From positions 1 to 8,293 of the forward strand of contig JAJZVE010000183.1 in NCBI GenBank assembly GCA_021845835.1: DNA of 8,293 bases. Direction: 5' to 3'. Both the position numbers and the translations under genes were made by a program. The notes below the pieces were generated by a model, which saw only the letters and a list, made by a program, of their open reading frames with translations, was not told the DNA's origin and searched no databases. Shown here piece after piece: positions 1 through 7,341 of this stretch. Origin of the DNA: Pseudomonadota bacterium (lineage in GTDB: Bacteria > Pseudomonadota > Alphaproteobacteria > Acetobacterales > Acetobacteraceae). The stretch's first letter is position 1; every line of letters begins with the position of its first letter.

Positions 1-907
1 GCACCGCCTTGTCCTTGAACTGCGGCTTGCCGCAGTTGAAGTAGATGAACTCGACGAACGGCGACGGGCTGAGCAGGATGCGGCTGCCGGGCAGCCGCTT
101 CGCGCGGCTGTAGAGCAGCGGCGGGATGCCCTGCAGGTCGTAGATATCGACCTCGCCGGTCTGGAACTGCGCATACAGGGTCTGCTGGTCCGGCACGTAT
201 TTCTGGACCAGAGATTTCAGCTTCGGCGCGCCGCGATGATAGTTCATATTCGGCTCGAAGCTGATATAGCTTCCGGCCACGCGCTCCTTGAACTTGAACG
301 GGCCGGTGCCGATCGGCGAGGTATTGAACGGCGCCGTGTTGATGTCGGCGATGCCGGCCAGGATGTGCCTGGGGATGATGCTGGTCTTTTGCCAGGACAC
401 CATGTAGGGGGCGAAATTGTCCTTGAGCGTGATGCGGATCGTGTGATCGTCCGGCGTCTCGAATTTCGCGACATGCTCGTGGCCGTTGCGGCTGCGCACG
501 GTCACCTTCGGGTTCAGGATGGTTTCCAGCGTGAACGCCACGTCGGCCGCGGTGAACGGCTTGCCGTCATGCCAGGTGACGCCGCTGCGCAGCTTGATGG
601 TCCAGGTGCGGCCGTCGGCGCTGATGCCGCCATTCGCCCGGGTCGGGATCTCGGCGGCAAGATTGGGGAAGAACTTGCCGTCGGGGGCGATCTGCCAGAG
701 CGCGTCGAAGACGATGTACTCGACGGAGGTTTCCACGCCCGTGTTCACGTAGAGCAGCGGATTGAAGTTCACCGCCTCCTGCGTGACGCCGAACACGCAC
801 TGGCCGGCCGCGCCGGCCGCCGCCGCGATGCGGCTGTTGCCCAACGCCACCACCGCCGCGCCGCCAGCCAGCAGCTGGCGCCGCCCGAATGCTGCACCCA
901 TCGTCAT
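1..907 (-). CDS. ABC transporter substrate-binding protein, family 5 (peptide/opine type), C-terminus cut by window edge
   Basis: This is a periplasmic solute-binding protein of an ABC importer, the class that binds peptides, opines, nickel and similar ligands. About 302 codons are visible, with the C-terminal half to third beyond position 1. The start at 907 is chosen because AGGAGGGGAG (917-926) lies 9 bases upstream; an ATG at 901 is also possible. The N-terminus has a twin-arginine-like signal (GRRQLLAGGAAVVALG) and an alanine-rich cleavage zone near residues 28-35, so Tat export is plausible. The family 5 core is visible: FDALWQIAPDGKFFPNLA, then TWTIKLRSGVTWHDGKPFTA followed by DVAFTLE, and later SPIGTGPFKFKE. 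The gene begins 49 bases after the dehydrogenase gene on the same strand, so the two are probably co-transcribed, with permease and ATPase genes expected beyond the left edge. The ligand cannot be read from the sequence; an N-methylated amino acid or opine would fit the neighbour. Confidence 0.9.
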   Translation of the reverse strand, partial: MTMGAAFGRRQLLAGGAAVVALGNSRIAAAAGAAGQCVFGVTQEAVNFNPLLYVNTGVETSVEYIVFDALWQIAPDGKFFPNLAAEIPTRANGGISADGRTWTIKLRSGVTWHDGKPFTAADVAFTLETILNPKVTVRSRNGHEHVAKFETPDDHTIRITLKDNFAPYMVSWQKTSIIPRHILAGIADINTAPFNTSPIGTGPFKFKERVAGSYISFEPNMNYHRGAPKLKSLVQKYVPDQQTLYAQFQTGEVDIYDLQGIPPLLYSRAKRLPGSRILLSPSPFVEFIYFNCGKPQFKDKAV

Positions 908-956
908 GATCCCGGACTCCCCTCCTCTGTTGCTTGATCGCCGCGCCTCACCGCCG

Positions 957-3374
957 TTAGGATCGCAGGCGATGTCCCTGCGGATCGAACAGCGGGCCGC
1001 CGGCCACGCGGGCCTTGCGCCTGCTACCCACGACATGCACATCGACCTCGGTGCCCGGCGCCGCGCACTCGCGGTCCAGGTAGGCCAGGGCGAGGCTCGT
1101 GCCGACCGTGTGACCATAGGCCCCCGAGGTGACGAAGCCGACCCGCCGCTCGCCGATCCAGACCGGCTCGAACCCGGAAGCGTCGGCATCGTCCGCTTCG
1201 ACGACCAGCGGCACCAGCAATTGCGGCGCGGTCCCGCCGTCGCGTTCGCGCAGCGCGGCGTCGCGGCCGATGAACTCGGGCTTGTCGAAGGCAACGAAAC
1301 GGTCCAACCGGCTCATCCCCGGCGTGTACGCCCAGGTGAATTCGCGTGACCAGATGCCGAACGCCTTTTCGATGCGGAGCACATTCACAGCATCATAGCC
1401 GATCTGGCGCAGCCCGTACATGCCTCCTGCCTCCAGCAGGGTCCTGTGCAACCCGCGCTGCTCGCTGGCCGCCACATTGATCTCGAAGCCCAGTTCGCCG
1501 CAGACCGAGAGGCGGCCGACCCACGCCCGCGACAGGCCCACATCGATCTCGGCGCAGCCCATGAACGGCAACGCCCGGCTGGAGACATCGGCCTCCGTCA
1601 CCGCCTGCAACACGTCACGGGCATTTGGGCCGACCAGCGCGAAGCCGGTGACGATGTCGGTAATGTTGCGCAATGCGACGCCGCCATCCGGCAGATGGGC
1701 GCGCAGCCAGCGCAGGTGCCATTCCTGCAGGTAGTACGATCCCATGAGCCAGAACCGGTCATCGGCCCAACAGAACACCGTCAGGTCACCCATCAGCCGC
1801 CCGGAAGGACTGAGCATCGGGGCGAGGCGCGCGCGCCCGGGCTTCGGCAGCCGGCACGCCAGCACCCGGTCGAGCCAAGCGCGTGCGCCCGGCCCGGCGA
1901 CCTCGTAGCGGGCGAAGGCGGTGGTATCGACCAACGCCACGTCGTTGCGCGCCGCCCGACATTCCGCCGCCACGATCGGGAATGCGTTGGACCGCCGCAG
2001 CGTCGGCGTCTCCTCGAAGGCTTCATCGGAGGCAAAATAACGGGGAACTTCCAGGCCGTGCACGACCCCGAACCGCGCCCCTGCCATCGCCAGGGCGTCG
2101 TGCACCGGCGCGATCCTGAGCGGCCGCCCCGCTGGCAATTCCTCGTTCGGGTAGGTCAGCACGAAACGCCGCGCGTAGAACTCCGCCGTCCGTGCCATGA
2201 GATACGCGCGGTTGGCAGCGAACGCCCCGTACCGGGCGATATCCATGCCGAAGATGTCGGTGCCCGGTTCACCTTCGATCATCCATTGCGCGAGCGACAG
2301 ACCCACGCCGCCGCCCTGGCTGAATCCCGCCATCACGCCGCAGGCGACCCAGTAGTTGCGCAGGCCCGGCACCGGGCCGACCAGCGGGTTGCCGTCCGGG
2401 GTGAAGGTGAAGGCGCCATTCACCCAGCGCTTGATGCCGGCATGTTGCAGGCAGGGGAAACGGCGGAAGCCGATCTCCAGCTCAGGCGCGATGCGCTCGA
2501 CCTCTTCCGGGATCAGCTCCGTGCCGTAATCCCAGGGCGCTCCCTCCACCTGCCAATGCTTCGGATGCCGCTCATAGATGCCCAGCAGCAGCCCGTGCCG
2601 TTCCTGGCGCAGATAGGTGAAGCCCTCCATGTCCACGGTCAGCGGCAACTCCCCGCCGAGCGCCTTCACCTCGGGAATGTCCTCGGTCACGAGGTAGTGG
2701 TGCTGCATCGGCGTGACCGGCAGATCGACGCCCACCATCAGCCCGACCTGCTTCGCCCACAGGCCGGCCGCATTGACCACGTGGCCGGCAATGAGCGTTC
2801 CTTGTTCCGTCACCACGGTCCAGGCACCGTCCGGACGCGGGTGCAGTTCCAGCACGCGGTTGTGCAGGATCACGTCCGCACCGCGCCGGTGCGCTCCCTT
2901 GGCGTAGGCCTGCGTGGTCCCGTAGGCGTCAAGATGTCCCTCATTGCGGTCGTAGAGTCCGCCATGCACGCCGGAGATATCCACGATCGGGCACAGACGC
3001 TTGATCTCATCGGGTCCGATCAGCTCGGACTCCATCCCCATCGTCTGGAACAGCGCCCAGGTCGCCCGCAGCCATTCCCAGCGCTCCGGGGTGCCCGCCA
3101 TGTTGATGCCGCCGGTCATGTGCAGGCCCAGGTCGTATTCACCTTCCGCCTGCAGCTCACGGTACAGCCGGATCGTGTAAGCCTGCAACGCGGCGATATT
3201 CGGATCGGCGTTGATCGCGTGAAAGCCCGCGGCCGCATGCCATGTGGACCCGGCGGTCAGCTCCGCCCGCTCGATCAGCGCCACATCACGCCAGCCGAAA
3301 CGGGCGAGATGATAGAGCACGCTTGCACCGACGACCCCGCCGCCAATGACGACCGCCTGGTAGTGCGATTTCAT
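957..3374 (-). CDS. Dimethylglycine/sarcosine dehydrogenase-type FAD oxidoreductase with GcvT domain
   Basis: This 805-residue flavoprotein oxidatively demethylates an N-methyl amino acid and is expected to pass the one-carbon unit to tetrahydrofolate. Domains in order: a DAO-type FAD half with VVIGGGVVGASVLYHLARFG (residues 8-27); the AGSTWHAAAGFHA motif, whose His46 aligns with the histidine that binds FAD covalently in dimethylglycine and sarcosine dehydrogenases; the C-terminal FAD strand around residues 324-370; a linker (about 371-420); a GcvT folate domain (about 420-705); and a GcvT C-terminal barrel (about 716-790) with VGFVTSGAYGHTVG. Asp530 in MGDLTV aligns with the conserved folate-site aspartate of glycine cleavage T-protein. 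The length matches the family (about 800-850). The open frame extends 62 codons further upstream to 3560, but that part covers the operator and runs antisense to the regulator. The start at 3374 has GGAGGGTGAT just upstream. The exact substrate (dimethylglycine, sarcosine or a relative) is not settled by sequence. Confidence 0.9.
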   Translation of the reverse strand: MKSHYQAVVIGGGVVGASVLYHLARFGWRDVALIERAELTAGSTWHAAAGFHAINADPNIAALQAYTIRLYRELQAEGEYDLGLHMTGGINMAGTPERWEWLRATWALFQTMGMESELIGPDEIKRLCPIVDISGVHGGLYDRNEGHLDAYGTTQAYAKGAHRRGADVILHNRVLELHPRPDGAWTVVTEQGTLIAGHVVNAAGLWAKQVGLMVGVDLPVTPMQHHYLVTEDIPEVKALGGELPLTVDMEGFTYLRQERHGLLLGIYERHPKHWQVEGAPWDYGTELIPEEVERIAPELEIGFRRFPCLQHAGIKRWVNGAFTFTPDGNPLVGPVPGLRNYWVACGVMAGFSQGGGVGLSLAQWMIEGEPGTDIFGMDIARYGAFAANRAYLMARTAEFYARRFVLTYPNEELPAGRPLRIAPVHDALAMAGARFGVVHGLEVPRYFASDEAFEETPTLRRSNAFPIVAAECRAARNDVALVDTTAFARYEVAGPGARAWLDRVLACRLPKPGRARLAPMLSPSGRLMGDLTVFCWADDRFWLMGSYYLQEWHLRWLRAHLPDGGVALRNITDIVTGFALVGPNARDVLQAVTEADVSSRALPFMGCAEIDVGLSRAWVGRLSVCGELGFEINVAASEQRGLHRTLLEAGGMYGLRQIGYDAVNVLRIEKAFGIWSREFTWAYTPGMSRLDRFVAFDKPEFIGRDAALRERDGGTAPQLLVPLVVEADDADASGFEPVWIGERRVGFVTSGAYGHTVGTSLALAYLDRECAAPGTEVDVHVVGSRRKARVAGGPLFDPQGHRLRS

Positions 3375-3412
3375 GCGCGGATCACCCTCCAGCTCTGGCT
3401 GGCAAGCAACAG

Positions 3413-3440
3413 ATTGATCGGCAGCGGCCGGATCTGTCAA
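3413..3440 (-). promoter_or_regulatory. Candidate sigma-70 promoter of the dehydrogenase/ABC operon
   Basis: On the minus strand a perfect TTGACA hexamer occupies 3435-3440. ATCAAT follows after 16 bases at 3413-3418, sharing only AAT with the -10 consensus. This would put transcription initiation about 30 bases before the start codon at 3374, with the GGAGGGTGAT ribosome binding site in between. The -35 is exact and overlaps the adjacent palindrome by one base, which supports regulated transcription here. The -10 assignment is weak. Confidence 0.45.
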
Positions 3441-3453
3441 TACACCTGTGTAT
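3440..3453. promoter_or_regulatory. Perfect 14-bp palindrome, probable TetR operator
   Basis: The sequence ATACAC-CT-GTGTAT is an inverted repeat with perfect 6-base arms and a 2-base centre. It lies between two divergent genes, 38 bases before the TetR-family start and directly upstream of the dehydrogenase -35 hexamer. Short perfect palindromes in such gaps are typical binding sites for the neighbouring TetR dimer, which often controls both itself and the divergent operon. Assignment to this regulator is inference from position and symmetry. Confidence 0.65.
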
Positions 3454-3490
3454 GGTTGTGGCTCTCGTTTTGCACTGGGGGGAAAGATCG

Positions 3491-4168
3491 ATGGCTGGTC
3501 GTCGCGGGGCAGCGCGCGCGGTACGGCGGCTGGAGCGCCGGGACTGGATCGAAGCCGCACGCCAGGTGTTCGCGACCGAAGGGGTGGAAAAGGTGAACAT
3601 CGTGCCGCTGTCGGCTTCGCTCGGAGTGACGCGCGGCAGCTTCTATTGGCACTTCGGCAGCCGCCAGGCCCTGCTCGACGAGCTGGTGGTGCTCTGGCAG
3701 CAGAAGAACACGCGTGCCCTGGTCGAGGCGGCGACCAGACCGGTGCGGGATTTTCCCGAGCGCTTCATGCGGATCATGCGGTGCTGGATTGACCCGTCGC
3801 TGTACGATCCGGGATTGGACTTGGCGATGCGCGACTGGGCGCGTCGCGATCCCCGGGCGCTCGCGCAGGTCCAGGCCGCGGATGAGGAGCGGATCGCCGC
3901 CTTTTCGCGCGCCTTTGAGGAGAGGGGGGAATCGCCGCGCATGGCGTTCATCCGGGCCCGCACCGTCTACTACATGCAGGTCGGCTACTACGCCGTGGGC
4001 ATAGCGGAGTCGGTCGCGCAGCGCCTGCAGTTCATTGGCGAATACTACGAAGCGTTCGTCGGTGAACCGATGAACGCGGAACGGGCGCAGGAATGGATCC
4101 GCACGGTCGCCTCGGATATGGCGGTTACGGGCACGACCGTCGCCGCGCCGCGCGCGGGGCGGCGGTAG
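3491..4168 (+). CDS. TetR/AcrR-family transcriptional regulator
   Basis: This 225-residue protein has the standard TetR architecture. The N-terminal helix-turn-helix covers about residues 17-65: WIEAARQVFATEGVEKVNI, then LSASLGVTRGSFYWHFGSR, where the GVTRGSFYWHF stretch is the recognition-helix signature, followed by QALLDELV. The all-helical C-terminal ligand and dimerisation domain is less conserved. It includes RDWARRDPRALAQVQAADEE and a tyrosine-rich stretch TVYYMQVGYYAVGIAES. The length is typical for the family. The start at 3491 is preferred over an in-frame ATG at 3452 because GGGGGGAAAG (3477-3486) lies 4 bases upstream of it, whereas the 3452 ATG sits inside the palindrome and has no ribosome binding site. 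The gene is divergent from the dehydrogenase operon, so it probably senses that pathway's substrate or product and acts at the intergenic palindrome. The effector is unknown. Confidence 0.9.
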   Translation: MAGRRGAARAVRRLERRDWIEAARQVFATEGVEKVNIVPLSASLGVTRGSFYWHFGSRQALLDELVVLWQQKNTRALVEAATRPVRDFPERFMRIMRCWIDPSLYDPGLDLAMRDWARRDPRALAQVQAADEERIAAFSRAFEERGESPRMAFIRARTVYYMQVGYYAVGIAESVAQRLQFIGEYYEAFVGEPMNAERAQEWIRTVASDMAVTGTTVAAPRAGRR

Positions 4169-4344
4169 CTTTGCCGCTGGCAAGCGCATTTCGACCAGCC
4201 TGCATTATATCCGCCGGCGACGACGTGGTTGGCGCATCCGGTGGGGGGTGAAGGTGCCGATGATGCGGCCGATGGCGTGCTCGATCCGGGGGATCCTTGG
4301 ACCGGGGATCGAAGCGCGGGAAGCACGCGATGATCAACCGCAAA

Positions 4345-4370
4345 CAGGCTCGGGAACACAGCCGAGCCTG
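4345..4370 (-). terminator. Hairpin, possible weak terminator of the oxidase operon
   Basis: CAGGCTCGG (4345-4353) pairs perfectly with CCGAGCCTG (4362-4370) across an 8-base loop, giving a 9-bp GC-rich stem. Read on the minus strand the stem is followed by TTTGCGGTTG, a poor T-tract, which fits an end for the oxidase operon about 245 bases downstream of its last stop codon. On the plus strand no T-run follows. The lack of a clean T-tract keeps the terminator call tentative. Confidence 0.35.
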
Positions 4371-4571
4371 CGTGGCCCTTGCAGACCGAGGAGCCATCAT
4401 GCGCATCGACCGAGTCGCGATCGCCGTGGCATCCATGAAGGCGGCTCCAGCCGGGCTGACACGCCTGCCGTCGAGCAACATGCGCGCCGAGCCGATTTCG
4501 GCGCCCGCATGCCACAGTGCATCAGCGGCCCGTGGTCCTTCTGTCACGGGCACGTAGCCTGCCATGCCATG

Positions 4572-4592
4572 TTGTGGCAGTATTGACCACAA
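4572..4592. repeat. Inverted repeat TTGTGG-N9-CCACAA
   Basis: Perfect 6-base arms flank a 9-base AT-richer centre (CAGTATTGA), starting 22 bases downstream of the beta oxidase stop codon. It could be a small hairpin at the transcript end or a protein-binding site. No T-tract follows on either strand. By chance a 6-bp inverted repeat is not rare in a window this size, so the functional claim is weak. Confidence 0.3.
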
Positions 4593-4614
4593 GTCGCGCT
4601 CACCGTTTCGCCTG

Positions 4615-5769
4615 CTAGTCGGGCTCCATGTTCGCCCGCGCATGCCATCCCTGCAGGTCGATCCAGTCCGGCTCCAGCCGGTCGAAGCGCGACAGGCGGA
4701 GACTGGACAGATCGGCGAAGCCGCAGGTGCCATCCTGCACGATATCGCGGATCGCGCGGCCGGTGGCCGGCGAAAGACCGAAGCCGATGCTCGACAGCGT
4801 CGCGACCGTGATGTTGTCGAAGCGGTCTATCACCGGGCGCCCGTCCGGCGTGTTTTCGATGATGCCGGCCCAGCTGCGGATGACCCTGGCGTGCGCGGCG
4901 CGCGGAAACAGCCGTGCCAGCCTCCCCGCAAGCTGCCGCATCAGCGGCGTGCTGCTGCGCGGCGGCACATGGTTGGCGCGCAGATCGACCCATTCATGCG
5001 GGCCGCCCCCGTAGGCGAGATTGCCGCGCAGCGTCTGCCGGCCGTACAGGCCATTGCCGTCCACCCCGCCCAGCGGCATCAGCGGCAGCGGCTCGGTCAC
5101 GATCATCTCGGCCCGCGCGGCGACCATCGGCACGTCAATCCCGAGCATGGCGCCAAGATGCCGTGTCTGCGGACCAGCCGCGAGCACGAGATGATCGCAG
5201 CCGAACGTGCCGCGGTCCGTCTGCACGCCGCTCACCCGGCCGCCGCTGTGCGTGAAGCCGGTGACGGTGGTGTGCTGCATGACCCGGCCCCCGTGATCCT
5301 GCATTGCCCAGGCATAGGCCTGCATCGCACGATGCGGATTGGCGTGGCCGCCGAACTTGTAGAGATAGGCGCCATGCACCTCGTCGCCGACCAGCGGCGC
5401 CAGACGGCGCAGCTGCGCCATATCCAGCACCTCGCTCTCGAAGCCATGGCGGGCGGCGTTGTTCATGGCGTGGGCACACCGCGCGAACTGCCCGGCATCG
5501 AACGCCACGCGGATGCGCTGCGGCCTGAACTCCGTCGGGTAGCCCAGCAGCTCGTCCATCATCGGCCACAGGCGCTGTTCCTCGGCGAACAGCGGGCTGA
5601 AATGGTGCGTGCAGCCGCCGCCGTTCCGGCCGGAGGCTTCCCAGCCGACAATGCCCTTGTCGATCACCAGCACGTCCACGCCATCGCGGGCCAGCCACCA
5701 GCCGGCAGACAGGCCGGTTGCACCAGCGCCGATAACGACGACCGAGGCGCCCGTCTCGCTGCGGCTCAT
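4615..5769 (-). CDS. FAD-dependent amine oxidase, DAO family (opine oxidase B / HcnC / sarcosine oxidase beta-like)
   Basis: This 384-residue flavoprotein is the likely catalytic beta subunit of a two-component amine or opine oxidase, oxidising a secondary or alpha-amine C-N bond. The N-terminus has the FAD dinucleotide fold VVVIGAGATGLSAGWWLARD (GxGxxG at residues 14-19) and the ribose-binding acidic residue Asp37 in VLVIDKG. The ASGRNGGG motif (45-52) is characteristic of sarcosine oxidase beta and octopine oxidase B proteins. The C-terminal FAD-binding strand includes PDGRPVIDRF and SSIGFGLSPATGRAIRDIV. The length is normal for the family. The start at 5769 overlaps the alpha-subunit stop as ATGA (5766-5769), which indicates translational coupling and a stoichiometric complex; an upstream in-frame extension to 5976 would run across the alpha gene and is rejected. 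The substrate could be an opine, a D- or N-alkyl amino acid or a related compound; sequence alone does not decide. Confidence 0.85.
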   Translation of the reverse strand: MSRSETGASVVVIGAGATGLSAGWWLARDGVDVLVIDKGIVGWEASGRNGGGCTHHFSPLFAEEQRLWPMMDELLGYPTEFRPQRIRVAFDAGQFARCAHAMNNAARHGFESEVLDMAQLRRLAPLVGDEVHGAYLYKFGGHANPHRAMQAYAWAMQDHGGRVMQHTTVTGFTHSGGRVSGVQTDRGTFGCDHLVLAAGPQTRHLGAMLGIDVPMVAARAEMIVTEPLPLMPLGGVDGNGLYGRQTLRGNLAYGGGPHEWVDLRANHVPPRSSTPLMRQLAGRLARLFPRAAHARVIRSWAGIIENTPDGRPVIDRFDNITVATLSSIGFGLSPATGRAIRDIVQDGTCGFADLSSLRLSRFDRLEPDWIDLQGWHARANMEPD

Positions 5770-7331
5770 TCGCCACCTGCCTCGCCACCGGCATCGCGCC
5801 CGGCGGCGGTGTAATGCGGCGGCACCTCCCAGTACGGCTGGTATTGCGCATTCATCCCGAACCAAGTGTCCCAGTGCGCCGCCATCGCCGCGTCCTCCGC
5901 CCCGGCCGCGATCGCGAGTGGCAGCGGGCGGACTGGCGCGCGGTGCGTCGCCGCCGGCACATCGCCCAGAGCGCACCCGGCGCTCAGGGCCAGCAGACAG
6001 GCCACCTGTTCGCGGCAGCGCCGTCCCTGGCAGACCCCCATGCCGGCGCGGGTCAGCCGCTTCACCTGGTCGGGATTCGGCGGGCCCTCGCCGAGCAGGG
6101 AGCGCAGGTCGCGGCGATTGCGGCGGTCATCGGGCCAGCCGAGATAGCGCGGCGGACGCACCTCCAGGATCTCGCGCGCCGTGACTTCCTCACAGCGACA
6201 GACATGCGTGTCCTCGGCATCGGCGGCGAGCACGGTCGCGCGCACCCAGTCCAGGCGATAGGCGGCCATGTCGTGGGTTGGTGGGACGGTCGCGGCGGGC
6301 GCTGCGATCTCGCCCGAGGCGGCACGGCGTCCTTCCGCCTGCGCGATCGCCGCATCGCACGATTTCGCCGGCCAGATGCCGGCGCAGTCTCCGGCGGCGG
6401 CAATGGCGGGGATGCTGCTCCGCCGCGCGCCATCCAGCACCGGGACATGCCCCCCCAGCGCGGCGGAGAAGGCGATGTGACAGCCGGCGGCGTCCAGCAG
6501 GTCGATCATCGGCACCGCGCCGATACCGAGGATGATCGCGTCGCAGTCGATCCGCGCGTCGGTCCCGTGCATGGCGAGCCCATCCTCGCCGCGGCGGGCG
6601 ATGACCAGCGCCGAAACACCCCCGGCATCGCCATCCGCCCGGCGCACGATGCAGCCGGTGCGCAGCGGCAAGGCGCCAGGATCGTCCAGCGGCGCCGCAG
6701 CCGTCTCGATCACCGCTGCGATCTCGACTCCAAGCGCCTGCAACTGGCGGGCGCCGTCGAGCGCCTCCGCCGTGCTGCCCAGCACCACCGCGCGCCGGGC
6801 CGCGAGGGCGCCGTAGCGTGCCGCGAGGCGCAGGGCGGCCGTCATGCCGAGCACACCGGGCAGGTCCCAGCCGGGGAACGCGAGACCCATATCCCGCCGT
6901 CCGGTCGCGACAACGATACGCCCGCAGCCGATCATCCAGCTCTTCGTCCCGTCCGAGAGCCCGGCGACCGGACCGGGCAGCCAGCCGACGCTGGGACCGT
7001 TGACGTAGATCCCCCACGCCGTCGTGCCGAGCCGGACATCGACACCGGCATCGAACGCCTCGGCAATCGCCGGGTCGCTGGCGATGAATGCCTCCAGCAT
7101 GGCGCCGCGATTGCGCGCCGCGCCGCTCATGCGGTTGCCGAACAGCAGGGGAATGTCCCCGCCCATCACCTCGGCCGGAACGGGGTTCTCGTCCACCAGC
7201 ACCACCTGCTGCCCCCGCCGGGCCGCCTCCAGCGCCGCCGCAAGCCCGGCCGGGCCGGCGCCGACCACCAGCAGCGCGGTTTGTTCCTCTGGCGTCAGCG
7301 TCTTGCCAGAGATCGACGCAGGATCGTGCAT
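5766..7331 (-). CDS. NAD(P)/FAD-dependent oxidoreductase with [2Fe-2S] site (opine oxidase A / HcnB-like alpha subunit)
   Basis: This 521-residue alpha subunit is probably the partner of the downstream DAO-type protein, carrying electrons away from it. The N-terminal FAD fold is LLVVGAGPAGLAAALEAARR (GxGxxG at 24-29), followed by VVLVDENP. Near residue 175-200 a second nucleotide-type fold reads AVVLGSTAEALDGARQL. The FAD-closing motif is SSIPAIAAAGDCAGIWPAK. A BFD-like iron-sulfur region follows, with Cys378 and Cys380 (VCRCEE) and Cys434 and Cys439 (GVCQGRRCREQ). A C-terminal tail holds HWDTWFG and QPYWEVPPHY. Two adjacent ATGs exist (7334 and 7331). AAGGAG at 7337-7342 lies 2 bases from the first and 5 from the second, so 7331 is favoured. 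It is the first intact gene after two truncated ones and is coupled to the beta subunit by ATGA. Substrate specificity is not readable. Confidence 0.85.
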   Translation of the reverse strand: MHDPASISGKTLTPEEQTALLVVGAGPAGLAAALEAARRGQQVVLVDENPVPAEVMGGDIPLLFGNRMSGAARNRGAMLEAFIASDPAIAEAFDAGVDVRLGTTAWGIYVNGPSVGWLPGPVAGLSDGTKSWMIGCGRIVVATGRRDMGLAFPGWDLPGVLGMTAALRLAARYGALAARRAVVLGSTAEALDGARQLQALGVEIAAVIETAAAPLDDPGALPLRTGCIVRRADGDAGGVSALVIARRGEDGLAMHGTDARIDCDAIILGIGAVPMIDLLDAAGCHIAFSAALGGHVPVLDGARRSSIPAIAAAGDCAGIWPAKSCDAAIAQAEGRRAASGEIAAPAATVPPTHDMAAYRLDWVRATVLAADAEDTHVCRCEEVTAREILEVRPPRYLGWPDDRRNRRDLRSLLGEGPPNPDQVKRLTRAGMGVCQGRRCREQVACLLALSAGCALGDVPAATHRAPVRPLPLAIAAGAEDAAMAAHWDTWFGMNAQYQPYWEVPPHYTAAGRDAGGEAGGE

Positions 7332-7341
7332 CATGGCTCCT

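Larger units (their letters stand above)
4169..4614. other. Convergent intergenic region without a supported gene
   Basis: These 446 bases lie between the 3' ends of the TetR gene and the beta oxidase gene. Open frames exist on both strands, including a minus-strand frame from an ATG at 4565 down to 4125 and a small plus-strand frame at 4399-4557 preceded by GAGGAG, but none resembles a family I recognise. The minus frame looks coding-like only over its first 50 or so codons and then becomes basic, low-complexity sequence typical of shadow translation. Two inverted repeats are listed separately. The stretch may hold decayed coding sequence plus the transcription ends of the two converging units. 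Confidence 0.6.

Noticed and set aside
236..937. Plus-strand open frame of 233 codons opposite the binding-protein gene
   Set aside because: The minus strand encodes a clear family 5 solute-binding protein with signal peptide and ribosome binding site. The plus frame is Arg/Ala/Gly-rich shadow sequence.
3375..3560. Upstream extension of the dehydrogenase to 867 residues
   Set aside because: The extra 62 residues cover the operator, the promoter and the start of the divergent regulator. The start at 3374 has a good ribosome binding site and begins right before the FAD motif, as family members do.
1446..3596. Long plus-strand open frame of 716 codons opposite the dehydrogenase gene
   Set aside because: It is the mirror of a well-recognised flavoprotein. 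Its translation is rich in Arg, His, Gln and Pro with no family motifs, as expected for an antisense frame in GC-rich DNA.
4281..4312. Inverted repeat TCGATCC / GGATCGA with an 18-base loop
   Set aside because: The loop is long, the stem is short for this GC content, and no T-tract follows. It looks like chance similarity between repeated GGGGATC stretches.
4399..4557. Small plus-strand frame of 52 codons preceded by GAGGAG
   Set aside because: It has a plausible ribosome binding site, but there is no recognisable product, no promoter, and a simple Ala/Ser-rich composition. Kept only as a possible chance frame.
4564..5814. Plus-strand open frame of 416 codons opposite the oxidase beta gene
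   Set aside because: Antisense shadow of a recognised DAO-family gene, without domain signatures or a convincing ribosome binding site.
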